From positions 1-64,000 of the forward strand of contig CANLAQ010000001.1 in NCBI GenBank assembly GCA_947488235.1: a stretch of 64,000 nucleotides of DNA. The letters are read 5' to 3'. Made by a program: the position numbers and the translations under genes. Origin of the DNA: Flavobacteriales bacterium. Lineage in GTDB: Bacteria; Bacteroidota; Bacteroidia; Flavobacteriales_D; Crocinitomicaceae. Below, one piece after another: positions 36,064-46,763 of the stretch; the stretch's first letter is position 1; each line of letters begins with the position of its first letter. The notes beneath the pieces are model-generated. The model did not search any database. It saw nothing but the letters and a program-made list of their open reading frames with translations, and was not told the DNA's origin.

Positions 36064-38820
36064 TTAGAATGGATAACCAATACCAAATTGAATTGACGGC
36101 AAGAATGGTTTGGGAAGATATGCTAGTGCTCTAGCACGCTTTTGCGCAGCGGTTTGCCAAGATAAACCATAATAGGCGATTCCATCAGCATAGTAAGGCT
36201 CTCTACTTTGAAAAATCCATCTCGCTTGATCTGGCAAAGCAGGATTGTAAATAGGAAGACCTAAATCAAGACGGATGATAAAAAAGTCCAAATCTAGTCT
36301 TATTCCTGTGCCTATAGCAACAGCAATTTGCTTGTACCAATTATTGCCGAACTTGGCACCTGGACGGGCGGCATCATCATTATAGGTCCAAATGTTTCCA
36401 AAGTCTGAGAAAAAAGCTCCTTTTAACATACTTCCCATAGAAAATCGATATTCCAAAGATCCACCAATTCTGATATCTCCGATTTGCGCTGCGGTACTTG
36501 TTGAATCTAAATAATATTTATACGACCCTGGACCTAATGAGCGAGCCTTCCACCCTCTATTGTCATTGGAGCCACCAGCAAAAAAACTATAATCATATGG
36601 CATTGCTGTCTTAGAGTTGCCGAAAGGAATTCCAAATCCTGCTTGTAATTTAAGATTCATTGAAGATTTCGGGTTGAAATTTCTAGCTAGAATATATTGA
36701 TTATCATTTCTAAAAAACTGAGAGTATCCAAGACCAAAAATTTCATATTGACCATTTGCTAGCGTATCTTGATATTTTTGAAATTTAGAAAGTAAATTTC
36801 CAGAGGTTTCTATGGACGATGTAAAATATATTTGGGCATTTAAAAACTTATGCTTTAAAAGAGTCTTTTTAGTACCGCCGAATTCTTTATCCTTATTATT
36901 ATATTCAAAAGAAAATTTAAAATCTTCCCATATAAATTGATTACTGTATGAGTTTTTCAAAAACAAATCATTAAGCGCATTGATCTGACTTTGAAATTCA
37001 GGACTATTATTAATAGCAACATATTTAATAACAGAAGCAAATGGAAGACCGAGTTGAAAAATTTGAGTTTTAGAAACTAAGAACTTCCAATTATAATTCA
37101 TTTGGAATACATTTCGATCAAAAATTGCTCTTTTTTCATAATTATAACCAACAGAAATTAGCGTTCTAGGTTTTTGTCTTTTAGAAAAAAGTGTAACCTT
37201 AGTTGGAAATAATCCTGGGATGTCTAGTTTTACACTTGGGCCAAATTCAAATGTATTGAAAGAAGTTCCATTTCTTGATCCATCAGCAAATACAGCAGGT
37301 TGAGATTCGAAACCTCCACCAAGTGTCAAGGTTAACTTCTCCGCACCACCAAACAAATTCTTATTGGTATATTTTATGGAAGCTGCTGTACCCAGTAAAC
37401 CAAAAGAAGAGGTAAATTTAGGATCAAAAGAGAAAGATTGTTTTTTCGCTGGCGTCAAAAAATAATGAACATCTAAAGCATGTCCAGGGAGTTCTATTAT
37501 CTGGGGCTTAATCGTACTAAAAACTCCCAATTGATTTAAGCTACGATAGGATCTTTCTAAATAATCTTCTTTATAAATATTAGTCATTTCTAGATAATTC
37601 TGTAACTCCAGTATATCAGCTGAAACGGTAGGCTGCTTTCCATTAAAATGAATGTAAACCATTCTTTCAGGATTTAAACTATCCTTTACTAGGATATTTT
37701 TTTCTTCTCTTTTCTTTTTTGTGAAAAAGATTTCTTTGTAAAATAAAATATTTTTAGTTTTCAAAAATTGATTGTCTATTGAATCTTTAATCTCCAAGGA
37801 AGGATTGCCTAGATAAGTGGTGAATGGGATTTTCAACATAGAGGTATCTGATAGATGATAATGTACCTCATGAATCTTTGCTGGAGCTTGCGAAACCGCA
37901 ACTAAACTATCCTTGTTGACAGTGCTTGGAATCATCCTAGGGCCCAAAATAATCCCTAAGATAACTTTTTTTGTTGTTTTATTAGTGTCCACTGACATGG
38001 TGATGTTGGTTGCGTTAAAACCATACAATGCTTCATTGCGCATGAATTTGGCAACATCTTCTCTGTAAGCTGAAAGGTAATCTAGATCAAACAATTGACC
38101 CTTCAGAGGCTCCACTCCCATAGACTCCTTGTTTTTCTTAAAGAACTTATTATAAGCGCTTATAACACTTGAATTACCACATTTAACAAATACGGAATCA
38201 ATTATATAGGGCTGACCTGTATAAATTGAATAAACAGCTGTAGCGGTCTTTTTTCTTTTGAAGAGTATTTCACCTTTCACCTCTCCGTAATAATAACCTT
38301 TCCGCTTGAGAAATAAACTCATTTGCTCTTTTGACTTCTCAAATAAAATACTATCAAAAACAATTGGCTTTTGGCCATATTTATATTTCAACCATTCCCT
38401 TAAAAATAAACGAGAATCTTCTAGTGTTTGAAGAGGAATTATTTTCTCAGTATAATATTCTTTATGTTTTTTTTGAGCTCGCAGAATTTTTTTGGAATTG
38501 ATGCGATTCATTTTTGCAATCTTTCGATCATTATTAGCTTTTATTTCAGAATTTAATCGAATTCTTTTCCTTGAAACCTTAGCAGAATCAATAGCATTAA
38601 AGATAAATAGTTTAATCGGAATTGTAAGTGTTTTTTGATTGGGTTGCTGGCGTATTACATAAGAAAGATCTGCAGTAGAAAGTGTTGTGTTATTATCTGA
38701 AATAGCAACCACATTTTTTTTTAATAGAAATTCACCTTGTGGAACATTCTTTGTCAGATGACAAGCTGATAAAAATATCAGGAAGAAAGGTAAAAAAATA
38801 AGCTTATTCAAAAAGTTCAT
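36064..38820 (-). CDS. BamA/TamA-family outer-membrane lipoprotein (TamL-like)
   Basis: About 918 aa from ATG 38820. I chose this start because it gives a clean lipoprotein signal (MNFLNKLIFLPFFLIFLSAC, Cys20) and lies just after a -7 box. The upstream alternative at 38868 would cross the promoter and overlap the divergent gene. After HLTKNVPQGEFLL come POTRA-like domains, then a 16-strand-type barrel ending FLPSIQFGIGYPF. GSNDNRGWKARSLGPGSY is the conserved VRGF-like region. Lipid-anchored TamA homologues are Bacteroidota-typical and act in outer-membrane protein or lipid assembly. Confidence 0.88.
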   Translation of the reverse strand: MNFLNKLIFLPFFLIFLSACHLTKNVPQGEFLLKKNVVAISDNNTTLSTADLSYVIRQQPNQKTLTIPIKLFIFNAIDSAKVSRKRIRLNSEIKANNDRKIAKMNRINSKKILRAQKKHKEYYTEKIIPLQTLEDSRLFLREWLKYKYGQKPIVFDSILFEKSKEQMSLFLKRKGYYYGEVKGEILFKRKKTATAVYSIYTGQPYIIDSVFVKCGNSSVISAYNKFFKKNKESMGVEPLKGQLFDLDYLSAYREDVAKFMRNEALYGFNATNITMSVDTNKTTKKVILGIILGPRMIPSTVNKDSLVAVSQAPAKIHEVHYHLSDTSMLKIPFTTYLGNPSLEIKDSIDNQFLKTKNILFYKEIFFTKKKREEKNILVKDSLNPERMVYIHFNGKQPTVSADILELQNYLEMTNIYKEDYLERSYRSLNQLGVFSTIKPQIIELPGHALDVHYFLTPAKKQSFSFDPKFTSSFGLLGTAASIKYTNKNLFGGAEKLTLTLGGGFESQPAVFADGSRNGTSFNTFEFGPSVKLDIPGLFPTKVTLFSKRQKPRTLISVGYNYEKRAIFDRNVFQMNYNWKFLVSKTQIFQLGLPFASVIKYVAINNSPEFQSQINALNDLFLKNSYSNQFIWEDFKFSFEYNNKDKEFGGTKKTLLKHKFLNAQIYFTSSIETSGNLLSKFQKYQDTLANGQYEIFGLGYSQFFRNDNQYILARNFNPKSSMNLKLQAGFGIPFGNSKTAMPYDYSFFAGGSNDNRGWKARSLGPGSYKYYLDSTSTAAQIGDIRIGGSLEYRFSMGSMLKGAFFSDFGNIWTYNDDAARPGAKFGNNWYKQIAVAIGTGIRLDLDFFIIRLDLGLPIYNPALPDQARWIFQSREPYYADGIAYYGLSWQTAAQKRARALAYLPKPFLPSIQFGIGYPF

Positions 38821-38830
38821 GTTAGTTTTA

Positions 38831-38838
38831 CAAAAATA
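38831..38838 (-). promoter_or_regulatory. -7 box for the TamL-like gene
   Basis: On the minus strand TATTTTTG matches TAnnTTTG and ends 10 bp before ATG 38820, so the leader would be only a few bases long. Confidence 0.5.
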
Positions 38839-38852
38839 ACAATATTGACGGA

Positions 38853-39590
38853 GTGGAAAAACTTTCAATAAACAAGATAAAATGGTTGCGCAATCTTCAT
38901 TCTAAGAAATTTAGAGCATCTGAAGGCTTTTTCATTGTGGAAGGCGAAAAAATGATTGCGGAATTAATTTTAAATCAAGCAGGTGATATTCATTGTTTAG
39001 TGCTGACGGATAAGTTCTCTCATGTCAAAATAGAAGATTCGAATATAGAGTCTTTTCAAGCTAGTGAAAGCGAATTTGAACGCGTCTCTACTTTAAAAAA
39101 TCCACAGGGTATACTCGCAGTTGTTAAACAAAGTGCTATCAAAGCCAAGCCTTTTGATTTAAAGAAAAACATCTTAATCTTAGATGGAATTCAAGATCCT
39201 GGAAATTTAGGAACCATTATACGAAGTGCTGATTGGTTTGGCATTGATCAAATATTTTGTAGTTCAGATACTGTTGAAATTTACAATCCAAAAGTTATTC
39301 AATCCAGTATGGGTAGTGTTTTTAGAATAAATATAAATTATGGTTCTATTGCTGAATTTATCGCTGCAACTACCCTACCCGTTTTTGGAGCACTACTCAG
39401 TGGGGCTTCTTGTTTTGAAACAAAAATTCCTACACCTGGAATTCTAATTATTGGTAATGAAGGTAATGGTATCAGTCCGAGTGTTTCCAAATTAATCACC
39501 CATCCAATTACCATTCCTAAAATTGGGGACGCAGAATCATTAAATGCAGGAGTAGCTTGTGGGATTTTATTGTCTATTTGGCGTAAATAA
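38853..39590 (+). CDS. TrmH/SpoU-family RNA 2'-O-methyltransferase
   Basis: 245 aa. A short N-terminal substrate-binding domain (SKKFRASEGFFIVEGEKM) precedes the SPOUT fold with its motifs: DGIQDPGNLGTIIRSADWFG, IIGNEGNGIS and SLNAGVACGILLSIW. It transfers methyl from SAM to a ribose 2'-OH in rRNA or tRNA; the site cannot be named. The start is GTG at 38853, divergent from the TamL-like gene. Confidence 0.9.
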   Translation: MEKLSINKIKWLRNLHSKKFRASEGFFIVEGEKMIAELILNQAGDIHCLVLTDKFSHVKIEDSNIESFQASESEFERVSTLKNPQGILAVVKQSAIKAKPFDLKKNILILDGIQDPGNLGTIIRSADWFGIDQIFCSSDTVEIYNPKVIQSSMGSVFRININYGSIAEFIAATTLPVFGALLSGASCFETKIPTPGILIIGNEGNGISPSVSKLITHPITIPKIGDAESLNAGVACGILLSIWRK

Positions 39591-39688
39591 ATAATTTACT
39601 ATCCATCTAAATCAGCTCACTTATTTTTGACAAGAATAATTTTTCTTACAAAAGCACCAACACTTCTAATTTATTAGGAAAAAGAGCG

Positions 39689-39696
39689 TACTTTTG
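39689..39696 (+). promoter_or_regulatory. -7 box for SF2 helicase gene
   Basis: TACTTTTG matches TAnnTTTG and lies 23 bp before ATG 39720. Confidence 0.45.
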
Positions 39697-39719
39697 CAAT
39701 CTAATTTTTTTTAGCGCAC

Positions 39720-41228
39720 ATGCTTGATACCGATTTATACGAAGCCAAAAAACTATATCCATTTCAAGAAAAAACTGTTGAAAATGTATTAGGTGAACTT
39801 CGAGACAACGGCAATAAATTCAACCTACTATACCAACTACCAACTGGAGGAGGTAAGACCGTGATATTTTCTGCAATTGCTAAAAAATTCATTGAAGAAT
39901 GGGGTCAGAAAGTATTGATCCTTACCCACAGAATTGAATTGTCTGTTCAAACCTCTCGCCAACTTCAGGCGATTGATGTGAATAATAAAATTATAAATTC
40001 AGAAGTTAAAACATTACCAGATCAAGGAGAATACAATTGTTTTATTGCAATGGTTGAAACCCTAAACAATAGACTTCTAGACGACAAAGATTTCATTAAG
40101 AATATTGGATTGGTAATAGTCGATGAAGCGCATTACAATAGCTTTAGAAAGATTTTTCAATATTACGAAAACGCCAACATTCTGGGTGTCACCGCTACAC
40201 CTTTGAGCAGTAATCGTGCATTACCTTTGAAGGACAATTACAATAAACTCATCACTGGAGAAAGTATTTCCGGACTAATCGAAAGTGGTTATTTGTCTGA
40301 TGCTGACACTTATAATTACGATGTCAATTTACATGGATTAAAAATTGGAACTAATGGTGATTTTACCGTAAGCAGTTCTGATGTATTGTATAGTAATTTC
40401 TTTATGCAAGAAAAATTAATTTTCGCATACGAAGAAGTTGCCTTAGGTCAAAAAACATTGATTTTTAATGCAGGAATTGAAACCTCGATGCGTGTATATG
40501 AATCATTCAAAAAACTCAAGCACAATGTCCGACATTTAGATTCCACTTTTAGCGACAAGGACAGAAAAGATATCTTAACTTGGTTTAGAACCACACCGGA
40601 CGCTATATTGACCTCTGTTGGCATCTTGACTACAGGATTTGACGAACCAACTGTTAAAACAATCATCTTAAATCGTGCAACAAGATCTTTAACCTTATAT
40701 CACCAAATGATAGGTCGTGGATCGAGAAGATTGCCCAATAAAAATCGATTCCAAATTGTAGATTTAGGAAATAATGTGCGTCGCTTTGGATTGTGGCAAG
40801 ATTTTATAAATTGGCATGATGCATTTCGTTTTCCAGATAGATTCTTAGAATCACGCGTTTCTGAGTTAGAAGACATGGAATTTGAGGTGGAGTATGAATT
40901 TCCAAAAGGATATGATAAAATGGTGAACACTCAAATCCTAGAGAGTTACAGCATTAAGGATGATTATTACGAATGCTTAGATAGAGGTGATAAAGGTAAA
41001 AAAGCAGTCGACAATTCTTTAGAAAATCATTTTCAATCGATTATTTCTCATGCAAAGAATTTAGAACATGCTTTAGGTTTAGTTGATTTACTGCAAGACC
41101 ATATAGAACACAGATTGAAAAATTATACTCGATGCATTGCAAAATCGACAGATAATTATCTTAAGTATCTAGTGGAGACCTATAATCGTCAATTAGGACA
41201 AAAACTACGCGCTAACATAGAAGATTAG
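39720..41228 (+). CDS. DEAH-box superfamily 2 helicase
   Basis: 502 aa. Q-motif-like YPFQEKTV, Walker A LPTGGGKT (about 41-48), DEAH box VIVDEAHYN, motif III VTATP, and motifs V-VI LTTGFDEP and HQMIGRGSRRL. The layout is that of stand-alone type III restriction-like/RecG-like DEAD/DEAH proteins common in Bacteroidota; no nuclease or methylase domain is attached or adjacent, so a restriction role is not supported. The C-terminal 130 residues are helical and charged. Its function is unassigned. Confidence 0.88.
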   Translation: MLDTDLYEAKKLYPFQEKTVENVLGELRDNGNKFNLLYQLPTGGGKTVIFSAIAKKFIEEWGQKVLILTHRIELSVQTSRQLQAIDVNNKIINSEVKTLPDQGEYNCFIAMVETLNNRLLDDKDFIKNIGLVIVDEAHYNSFRKIFQYYENANILGVTATPLSSNRALPLKDNYNKLITGESISGLIESGYLSDADTYNYDVNLHGLKIGTNGDFTVSSSDVLYSNFFMQEKLIFAYEEVALGQKTLIFNAGIETSMRVYESFKKLKHNVRHLDSTFSDKDRKDILTWFRTTPDAILTSVGILTTGFDEPTVKTIILNRATRSLTLYHQMIGRGSRRLPNKNRFQIVDLGNNVRRFGLWQDFINWHDAFRFPDRFLESRVSELEDMEFEVEYEFPKGYDKMVNTQILESYSIKDDYYECLDRGDKGKKAVDNSLENHFQSIISHAKNLEHALGLVDLLQDHIEHRLKNYTRCIAKSTDNYLKYLVETYNRQLGQKLRANIED

Positions 41229-41250
41229 GAATATTTCTTAAATTAGTAGC

Positions 41251-42702
41251 ATGAAAACCCTACGCATTATATTCATATTTATTTTTCTATTAAATCATGG
41301 GGTAACTTGGTCTCAAAAGAATTCAATGCGTGCCTACATGGACACCAAGCAATTTTATCATCCAAGTGCAGGGAATTATATTGAAATACACTTGCAATTT
41401 GTTGGATATAGTATTACTCATGAATCAGTCACTGGAGGATTACAATCAAGGGTTGCGGTTAAATATGAATTAATTTCAACGAGTAGCGACACCATCAGAG
41501 ATGCTTACCTACTAACATCACCCCTATACAAGGACAGTATTATTGATGATTTTTATGACATTCGTCGTCTTGCTATAAAGCCTGGAAAATATTTAATGAA
41601 AATTGAGTTAGAAGATGTTCTATCCAAGAATGAGCCCATTAGGGCGCAACAAGAAATTAACATCGAAGACTTCGGATCACAAGCTTCTATATCTGACATT
41701 GAAATTGCTGAATACGCCTATCCCGACACCAATGTTAGTCCTTTTCAAAAATCAGGATATTATCTGATACCGAGAATTTCAAATTTCTATCCATCACAAC
41801 TTAATAAAATCCCAGCTTATTTTGAAATATACAATTTATCGAGTGCTAAAGATTCCATTGTAGGGGTGAAACAATCTATTGTTAACGCAGAGACGGGTGC
41901 AGTTTTGGAAGATTTCGAATCCTTTAATAGATTAAAACCTACCTCTGTTACCCCCATGTTCAAATCCATTGACATTACTTATTTACCTTCGGGGAAATAT
42001 GCTTTAAATTATACTTTGCTCAACAAAAACATGGAGGATGTCAGTATGCAAAGTTATATTTTTGAGCGCAGCAACGAATTTACAGACAGTATTCATATGG
42101 ATGATCTTGTTTTAGATCCAGCATTTCAAGCATCTATAACTGAAGACAGTGTTTCTTTTTATCTTGAATCCTTATTACCGATATCCAAACCTGCTGAGAT
42201 TAAAAATATTATTCTTTCTTTAAAAGAAAAAAATTCGGCTCAGATGAGAAAACATATTCAGGCGTATTGGAAAAAAGTGTCCCCTGCGCAATCGTATGAT
42301 GCTTGGTTGAAATATAAAGGTCAAGTACAACTGATCGAAAAATTATATTCTAGTAATTTTCAAAATGGTTATGAAACAGATCGAGGTCGTGTGTACTTAA
42401 AATATGGAGCTCCTAGTACGATTAACGCTAGAGAAACATCTCCTAGTGAATACCCATATGAAATCTGGGTATATGATAAGATAGGAGTTTTTAGCAATAA
42501 GCGCTTTGTATTCTACAATCCCGACTTGGTTAATAATGCCTATCGCTTGCTGCATTCAGATATGTTAGGGGAGCTGAAAAACCCGGCTTGGCAACAAATA
42601 TTGGTTAAACGAAATACCAATAATGGAACCGTAGACGATCCGAACCAATACAATCAAAAGGCATGGGGTTCCAATAGTTATGATCTTTTTCGTCAGTATT
42701 AA
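41251..42702 (+). CDS. Exported GWxTD-domain protein
   Basis: 483 aa. Signal peptide ends near TWSQ (22). Beta-rich domains lead to a C-terminal GWxTD domain: FQNGYETDRGRVYLKYGAP, where Tyr replaces the usual Trp, followed by SPSEYPYEIWVYDKIG. The family is known by this motif only and is typical of Bacteroidota; no function is established to my knowledge. It is followed at 2 bp by a glycosyltransferase and then a mannosidase. Confidence 0.85.
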   Translation: MKTLRIIFIFIFLLNHGVTWSQKNSMRAYMDTKQFYHPSAGNYIEIHLQFVGYSITHESVTGGLQSRVAVKYELISTSSDTIRDAYLLTSPLYKDSIIDDFYDIRRLAIKPGKYLMKIELEDVLSKNEPIRAQQEINIEDFGSQASISDIEIAEYAYPDTNVSPFQKSGYYLIPRISNFYPSQLNKIPAYFEIYNLSSAKDSIVGVKQSIVNAETGAVLEDFESFNRLKPTSVTPMFKSIDITYLPSGKYALNYTLLNKNMEDVSMQSYIFERSNEFTDSIHMDDLVLDPAFQASITEDSVSFYLESLLPISKPAEIKNIILSLKEKNSAQMRKHIQAYWKKVSPAQSYDAWLKYKGQVQLIEKLYSSNFQNGYETDRGRVYLKYGAPSTINARETSPSEYPYEIWVYDKIGVFSNKRFVFYNPDLVNNAYRLLHSDMLGELKNPAWQQILVKRNTNNGTVDDPNQYNQKAWGSNSYDLFRQY

Positions 42703-42704
42703 AG

Positions 42705-43724
42705 ATGAAAGCATCATTAGCCATTGTCTTATTGAACTATAACGGTGAAAAACACCTTGCTACCTTTCTTCCTGATCTGGTAAAATATGCTGATGGTCAT
42801 TCAATTATTATTATAGATAATTGTTCAACAGACACCTCCATCAACTTCATTCAAAATAATTATCCAAAGATAGAATTACATATACTTGAAAGAAATTTTG
42901 GGTTTTCAGCCGGATACAATGAGGGATTAGCATTAATTAAAGATCGATTCGAGCATTATTTATTATTAAATACGGATGTTGCCGTAAGTGAGTATTTCAC
43001 TAAGCCTTTACTTGCTCAGATGCTTAATGAGAATACAGCAGCCTGTCAACCTAAAATATTATCCTACACCAAACCCACCCATTTTGAACATGCAGGTGCC
43101 GCTGGTGGATTTTTAGACATCAATTCTTATCCATTTTGCAGAGGAAGAATAATGGATCAATGTGAAGAAGATAAGGGTCAGTATGACGCTATCATCCCTA
43201 TCCAATGGGCCTCTGGAGCAGCTTTACTCATAAGAGCAGATCTTTTTCATGAAATTGACGGATTTGACGCTGACTTTTTTGCTCACATGGAAGAAATTGA
43301 TTTGTGTTGGAGGATTCGAAATTTAGGATATGAAATCGTATGTGTTCCAGAATCTGTGGTTTATCATTTAGGTGGCGGAACCATGCCCTACGATGCTCCA
43401 TTGAAATTATTTTTAAATTTTAGGAATAACTTATTGATGATTTTAAAAAATCATTATGGATTTTGGGGTCCAAGAATTTTTATTCGTATGTGCCTAGATG
43501 GTATAGCAGGAATACATTTTGTTTTCAAAGGAAAGTTTTCTAGTTGTTGGATGGTATTCTTAGCGCACATGTCATTTTACAGACATTTTAAAGGAACACT
43601 TTCTAAAAGAAAAACGATCAAAAGAATGCCTGTTTCAGAAACCATTTATAAAGGCAATATACTTTATGATTATTACATAAAAGGAAATAAATCCTATTCG
43701 AAACTCAATAAAAGACTCTTTTGA
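42705..43724 (+). CDS. Glycosyltransferase family 2
   Basis: 339 aa GT-A fold. AIVLLNYNGEKHLATFLPDL starts the nucleotide-binding half, YLLLNTDVAVS supplies the DxD-like metal site, and FFAHMEEIDLCWRIRNLGYE is the rhamnosyltransferase-type acceptor region. An amphipathic C-terminal stretch suggests membrane association. It is probably used in polysaccharide or glycoprotein assembly. It lies between GWxTD and GH92 genes and overlaps the latter by 4 bp. Confidence 0.88.
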   Translation: MKASLAIVLLNYNGEKHLATFLPDLVKYADGHSIIIIDNCSTDTSINFIQNNYPKIELHILERNFGFSAGYNEGLALIKDRFEHYLLLNTDVAVSEYFTKPLLAQMLNENTAACQPKILSYTKPTHFEHAGAAGGFLDINSYPFCRGRIMDQCEEDKGQYDAIIPIQWASGAALLIRADLFHEIDGFDADFFAHMEEIDLCWRIRNLGYEIVCVPESVVYHLGGGTMPYDAPLKLFLNFRNNLLMILKNHYGFWGPRIFIRMCLDGIAGIHFVFKGKFSSCWMVFLAHMSFYRHFKGTLSKRKTIKRMPVSETIYKGNILYDYYIKGNKSYSKLNKRLF

Positions 43725-46700
43725 AACCTCTTGAAATTTTAGTTACTGCATTTTTACTTTTTAGCTTTTTGGGTAATGCGCAAAAGGATATCACCACCTT
43801 GCAGCGCAATAGTGATGCAGCCCAAAATATTTTCACCGAAAAGCAAGGTACTAACACCTCCCCTAGTCTATATGTAAATCCATTTATTGGTACCGGTGGA
43901 CATGGTCACACTTACCCAGGTGCAACGGTTCCTTTTGGAATGATTCAAATAAGTCCAGACACAAGATTTGATGGTTGGGATGGTTGTTCAGGGTATCATT
44001 ATTCAGATTCTATAATTTACGGATTTAGTCATACCCATTTGAGTGGAACAGGAGTTCCAGATTATGGAGATGTCTTAATTTGCCCACAAAGTGGAAAAGC
44101 AAAAACGCAAGCAGGCTATTTAGTTAAAGGAGGATACGGATCTACTTTCAGTCATAAAAAAGAAACGGCTACAGTTGGATATTATGAAGTTTATTTAGAA
44201 GAAGATCAAATCAATGTGAAATTATGTGCTAGCGAAAGATCAGGAATACATCAATATACTTTTGAAAAGAAAGAAGGTGAAAAACACATTCTAATTGATC
44301 TAGATCATAGAGATATGTTGCTTTCTTCGGAACTGAATTTAATCGATAAAAATACGATTAGTGGCTACAGAGTTTCTTCCGCTTGGGCAAAAGAACAACA
44401 CCTGTACTTTTATTTAAAATTAGATACACCTTATAAAAAATCTAAAATAATTTCTAAAAATGGACAACATAAATTATTACTCACATTTCCAGAAGACACT
44501 AAGAGCCTAACTTTAAAAATTGGTATTTCGGCAGTGAACGAAAAAGGTGCCGCAACGAATCTTAATGCTGAAATTCCAGGTTGGAGCATTCAAGAATTAA
44601 GAGCTGAAAGTGTAAAGAAATGGAATTCTGAATTGAATAAAATTCAAATTGAAGATGAGAATGCAACCAATAAAAGCATCTTTTACACAGCGCTGTATCA
44701 TACTTTAATAGCTCCAAATTTATTTTCAGATGTAGATGGATTGTATCGAGGAAGAGATCAGAAAATTCATCAGCTTAAATCAACAAAAGACAAACAATAC
44801 ACCGTTTTTTCACTTTGGGACACCTATCGAGCGACACACCCACTCTACACCATTATCCAACAAGAAAAAACAAACCAATTCATTAATACATTTTTACGAC
44901 AATTTGATGAGGGAGGAGATTTACCCGTTTGGGAATTAGCGGGAAATGAAACAGAATGTATGATTGCTTACCATAGTGTTTCTGTTATAGCTGATGCCTA
45001 CCTCAAAGGAATCAATGGCTTTAGTTCTAAAAAGGCTTTAGATGCAATGGTTTTTACAGCCAAAATTAACGAACTGGCCAAAAAGCAATATGCAGAACAA
45101 GGATTCATTAGTTCCGATCAAGAACCAGAATCCGTGTCAAAAACATTAGAATATGCCTATGATGATTTTTGTATTAGCGCTATGGCAAAAGCAATGGGTG
45201 ATGAATTGATTGCTAATGAATTTGAGAAGCGCAGCTATAATTTCCTAAATATTCACGATCCTTCCACAGGATTTATGAGAGCAAAAAGAGGCGCTCAGTG
45301 GTACGATCCTTTTAATCCGTCAGAAGTTAACTTTAATTATACAGAAGCCAACAGTTGGCAATATTCTTTATATGCTCCACAGCATATTGAGACCTTAACT
45401 CAATTATTAGGAGGGAAAGATAAATTAGAAGTTTGGTTGGACAGTTTATTTCTAAGTACGACAAAATTAGACGGACGAGAACAAGCTGACATAACAGGAC
45501 TCATTGGACAATACGCGCATGGAAATGAACCTTCACATCACATGGCCTATTTGTATAATTATACCAACAATCCATCAAAAACGCAGTTTTTTGTTGATAG
45601 CATTCAGCGCAGCATGTATAGTAATCAAGCAGATGGATTATCTGGAAATGAAGATTGCGGTCAAATGAGCGCCTGGTATGTGATGAGCGCTCTTGGGTTT
45701 TATCCTGTTACTCCTGGAATTCCTAGTTATCAAATTGGCCGACCTTTATTTAATAAAGCAGTAATTAATTTAGAAAACGGAAATAAGTTTGAAATTACAA
45801 CAAAGAATAACAATGTAAAAAATAAGTATATCGATCATATAGAATTGAACAATGAAATCTTCAGAGGAACAAGTTTAAGCCATGAAAGCATTATGAAAGG
45901 TGGATCTTTGGTGTTTTATATGACCGATAAAGAACCATTAAGGACCCTACTTGATAAAAATATTCGTCCAACAATTGAGGTGCCTTTAAATTTCACCCCG
46001 GTACCCTTTATTACTTCTTCGGAGCGTATTTTCGAAGATAGTTTGTCTATTTCCTTTGGAAGTATTCAAATGATACATCCTTGTGATAGTTTAATTTGTT
46101 ATTATAGAATCAATAATTCAAATTGGAAAAGGCAACATGAGAATTTAATAATCAAAGAAAGTTCAACACTCGAGATTAAGAATATCAAATACATTCATTC
46201 ACCGGAACAAAAAGAATTTATTAAAACAGCTATTGTTGAAAGTGCATTAGTAAGCAGTTCCTTCATTAAGAGAGATAAAGGCATTACACTGCAATTGAAA
46301 ACCCCTTATTCTCCGCAGTATGCAGCAGCTGGACCAAACACCCTCATAGATGGAATCACAGGGAGTAGTGAATTTAGAACTGGTGATTGGCAAGGTTATT
46401 ACGATAAAGATGTGGTTGCAATCATACAATTTGATTCTCTTCGAACTTATTCCAAAATCGGTGTTTCCTACATCCGCGATCAGAGATCATGGATTTTTTA
46501 TCCAGAGAGCATTCAAATTGAAGTGAGTTCTGATGGAATAGAATACGAACCATTAAAATTATTGACCATTGAACCTTCAAAAATTTCAGACCAAAACCCA
46601 ATAGTAGCAAAGAGCATTACAAAAGCTCCAAATTTCCCAATTAAAAGCATTCGCTATACCATAAAAAATAGCGGAAATTGTCCCGACTGGCATTTAGGAA

Positions 46701-46750
46701 AGGGTTACCCTACTTGGTTGTTTATAGATGAATTGATTTTAGAGAAATAA
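43721..46750 (+). CDS. GH92 alpha-mannosidase
   Basis: 1009 aa. A signal peptide ends near GNAQ. The GH92 N-terminal beta domain begins VNPFIGTGGHGHTYPGATVPFGM, and the (alpha/alpha)6 domain has DEGGDLPVWELAGNETECM, GNEPSHHMAYLYNY and GLSGNEDCGQMSAWYV with the acidic calcium and catalytic residues. A C-terminal discoidin-like beta sandwich (about 880-1009) may bind sugar. GH92 enzymes are calcium-dependent exo-alpha-mannosidases, mostly alpha-1,2. The start is TTG at 43721, overlapping the glycosyltransferase stop (TTGA). There is no T9SS tail, so it should be periplasmic. Confidence 0.9.
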   Translation: MKPLEILVTAFLLFSFLGNAQKDITTLQRNSDAAQNIFTEKQGTNTSPSLYVNPFIGTGGHGHTYPGATVPFGMIQISPDTRFDGWDGCSGYHYSDSIIYGFSHTHLSGTGVPDYGDVLICPQSGKAKTQAGYLVKGGYGSTFSHKKETATVGYYEVYLEEDQINVKLCASERSGIHQYTFEKKEGEKHILIDLDHRDMLLSSELNLIDKNTISGYRVSSAWAKEQHLYFYLKLDTPYKKSKIISKNGQHKLLLTFPEDTKSLTLKIGISAVNEKGAATNLNAEIPGWSIQELRAESVKKWNSELNKIQIEDENATNKSIFYTALYHTLIAPNLFSDVDGLYRGRDQKIHQLKSTKDKQYTVFSLWDTYRATHPLYTIIQQEKTNQFINTFLRQFDEGGDLPVWELAGNETECMIAYHSVSVIADAYLKGINGFSSKKALDAMVFTAKINELAKKQYAEQGFISSDQEPESVSKTLEYAYDDFCISAMAKAMGDELIANEFEKRSYNFLNIHDPSTGFMRAKRGAQWYDPFNPSEVNFNYTEANSWQYSLYAPQHIETLTQLLGGKDKLEVWLDSLFLSTTKLDGREQADITGLIGQYAHGNEPSHHMAYLYNYTNNPSKTQFFVDSIQRSMYSNQADGLSGNEDCGQMSAWYVMSALGFYPVTPGIPSYQIGRPLFNKAVINLENGNKFEITTKNNNVKNKYIDHIELNNEIFRGTSLSHESIMKGGSLVFYMTDKEPLRTLLDKNIRPTIEVPLNFTPVPFITSSERIFEDSLSISFGSIQMIHPCDSLICYYRINNSNWKRQHENLIIKESSTLEIKNIKYIHSPEQKEFIKTAIVESALVSSSFIKRDKGITLQLKTPYSPQYAAAGPNTLIDGITGSSEFRTGDWQGYYDKDVVAIIQFDSLRTYSKIGVSYIRDQRSWIFYPESIQIEVSSDGIEYEPLKLLTIEPSKISDQNPIVAKSITKAPNFPIKSIRYTIKNSGNCPDWHLGKGYPTWLFIDELILEK

Positions 46751-46763
46751 ACTTCTAAGAAAA

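Noticed and set aside
38821..38868. N-terminal extension of the TamL-like protein to 38868
   Set aside because: It would run over a perfect -7 box, overlap the divergent methyltransferase start and spoil the lipoprotein signal peptide.
39720..41228. SF2 helicase as a restriction or DISARM-type defence subunit
   Set aside because: No methyltransferase, nuclease or PLD gene is adjacent, and neighbours are envelope and rRNA-modification genes.
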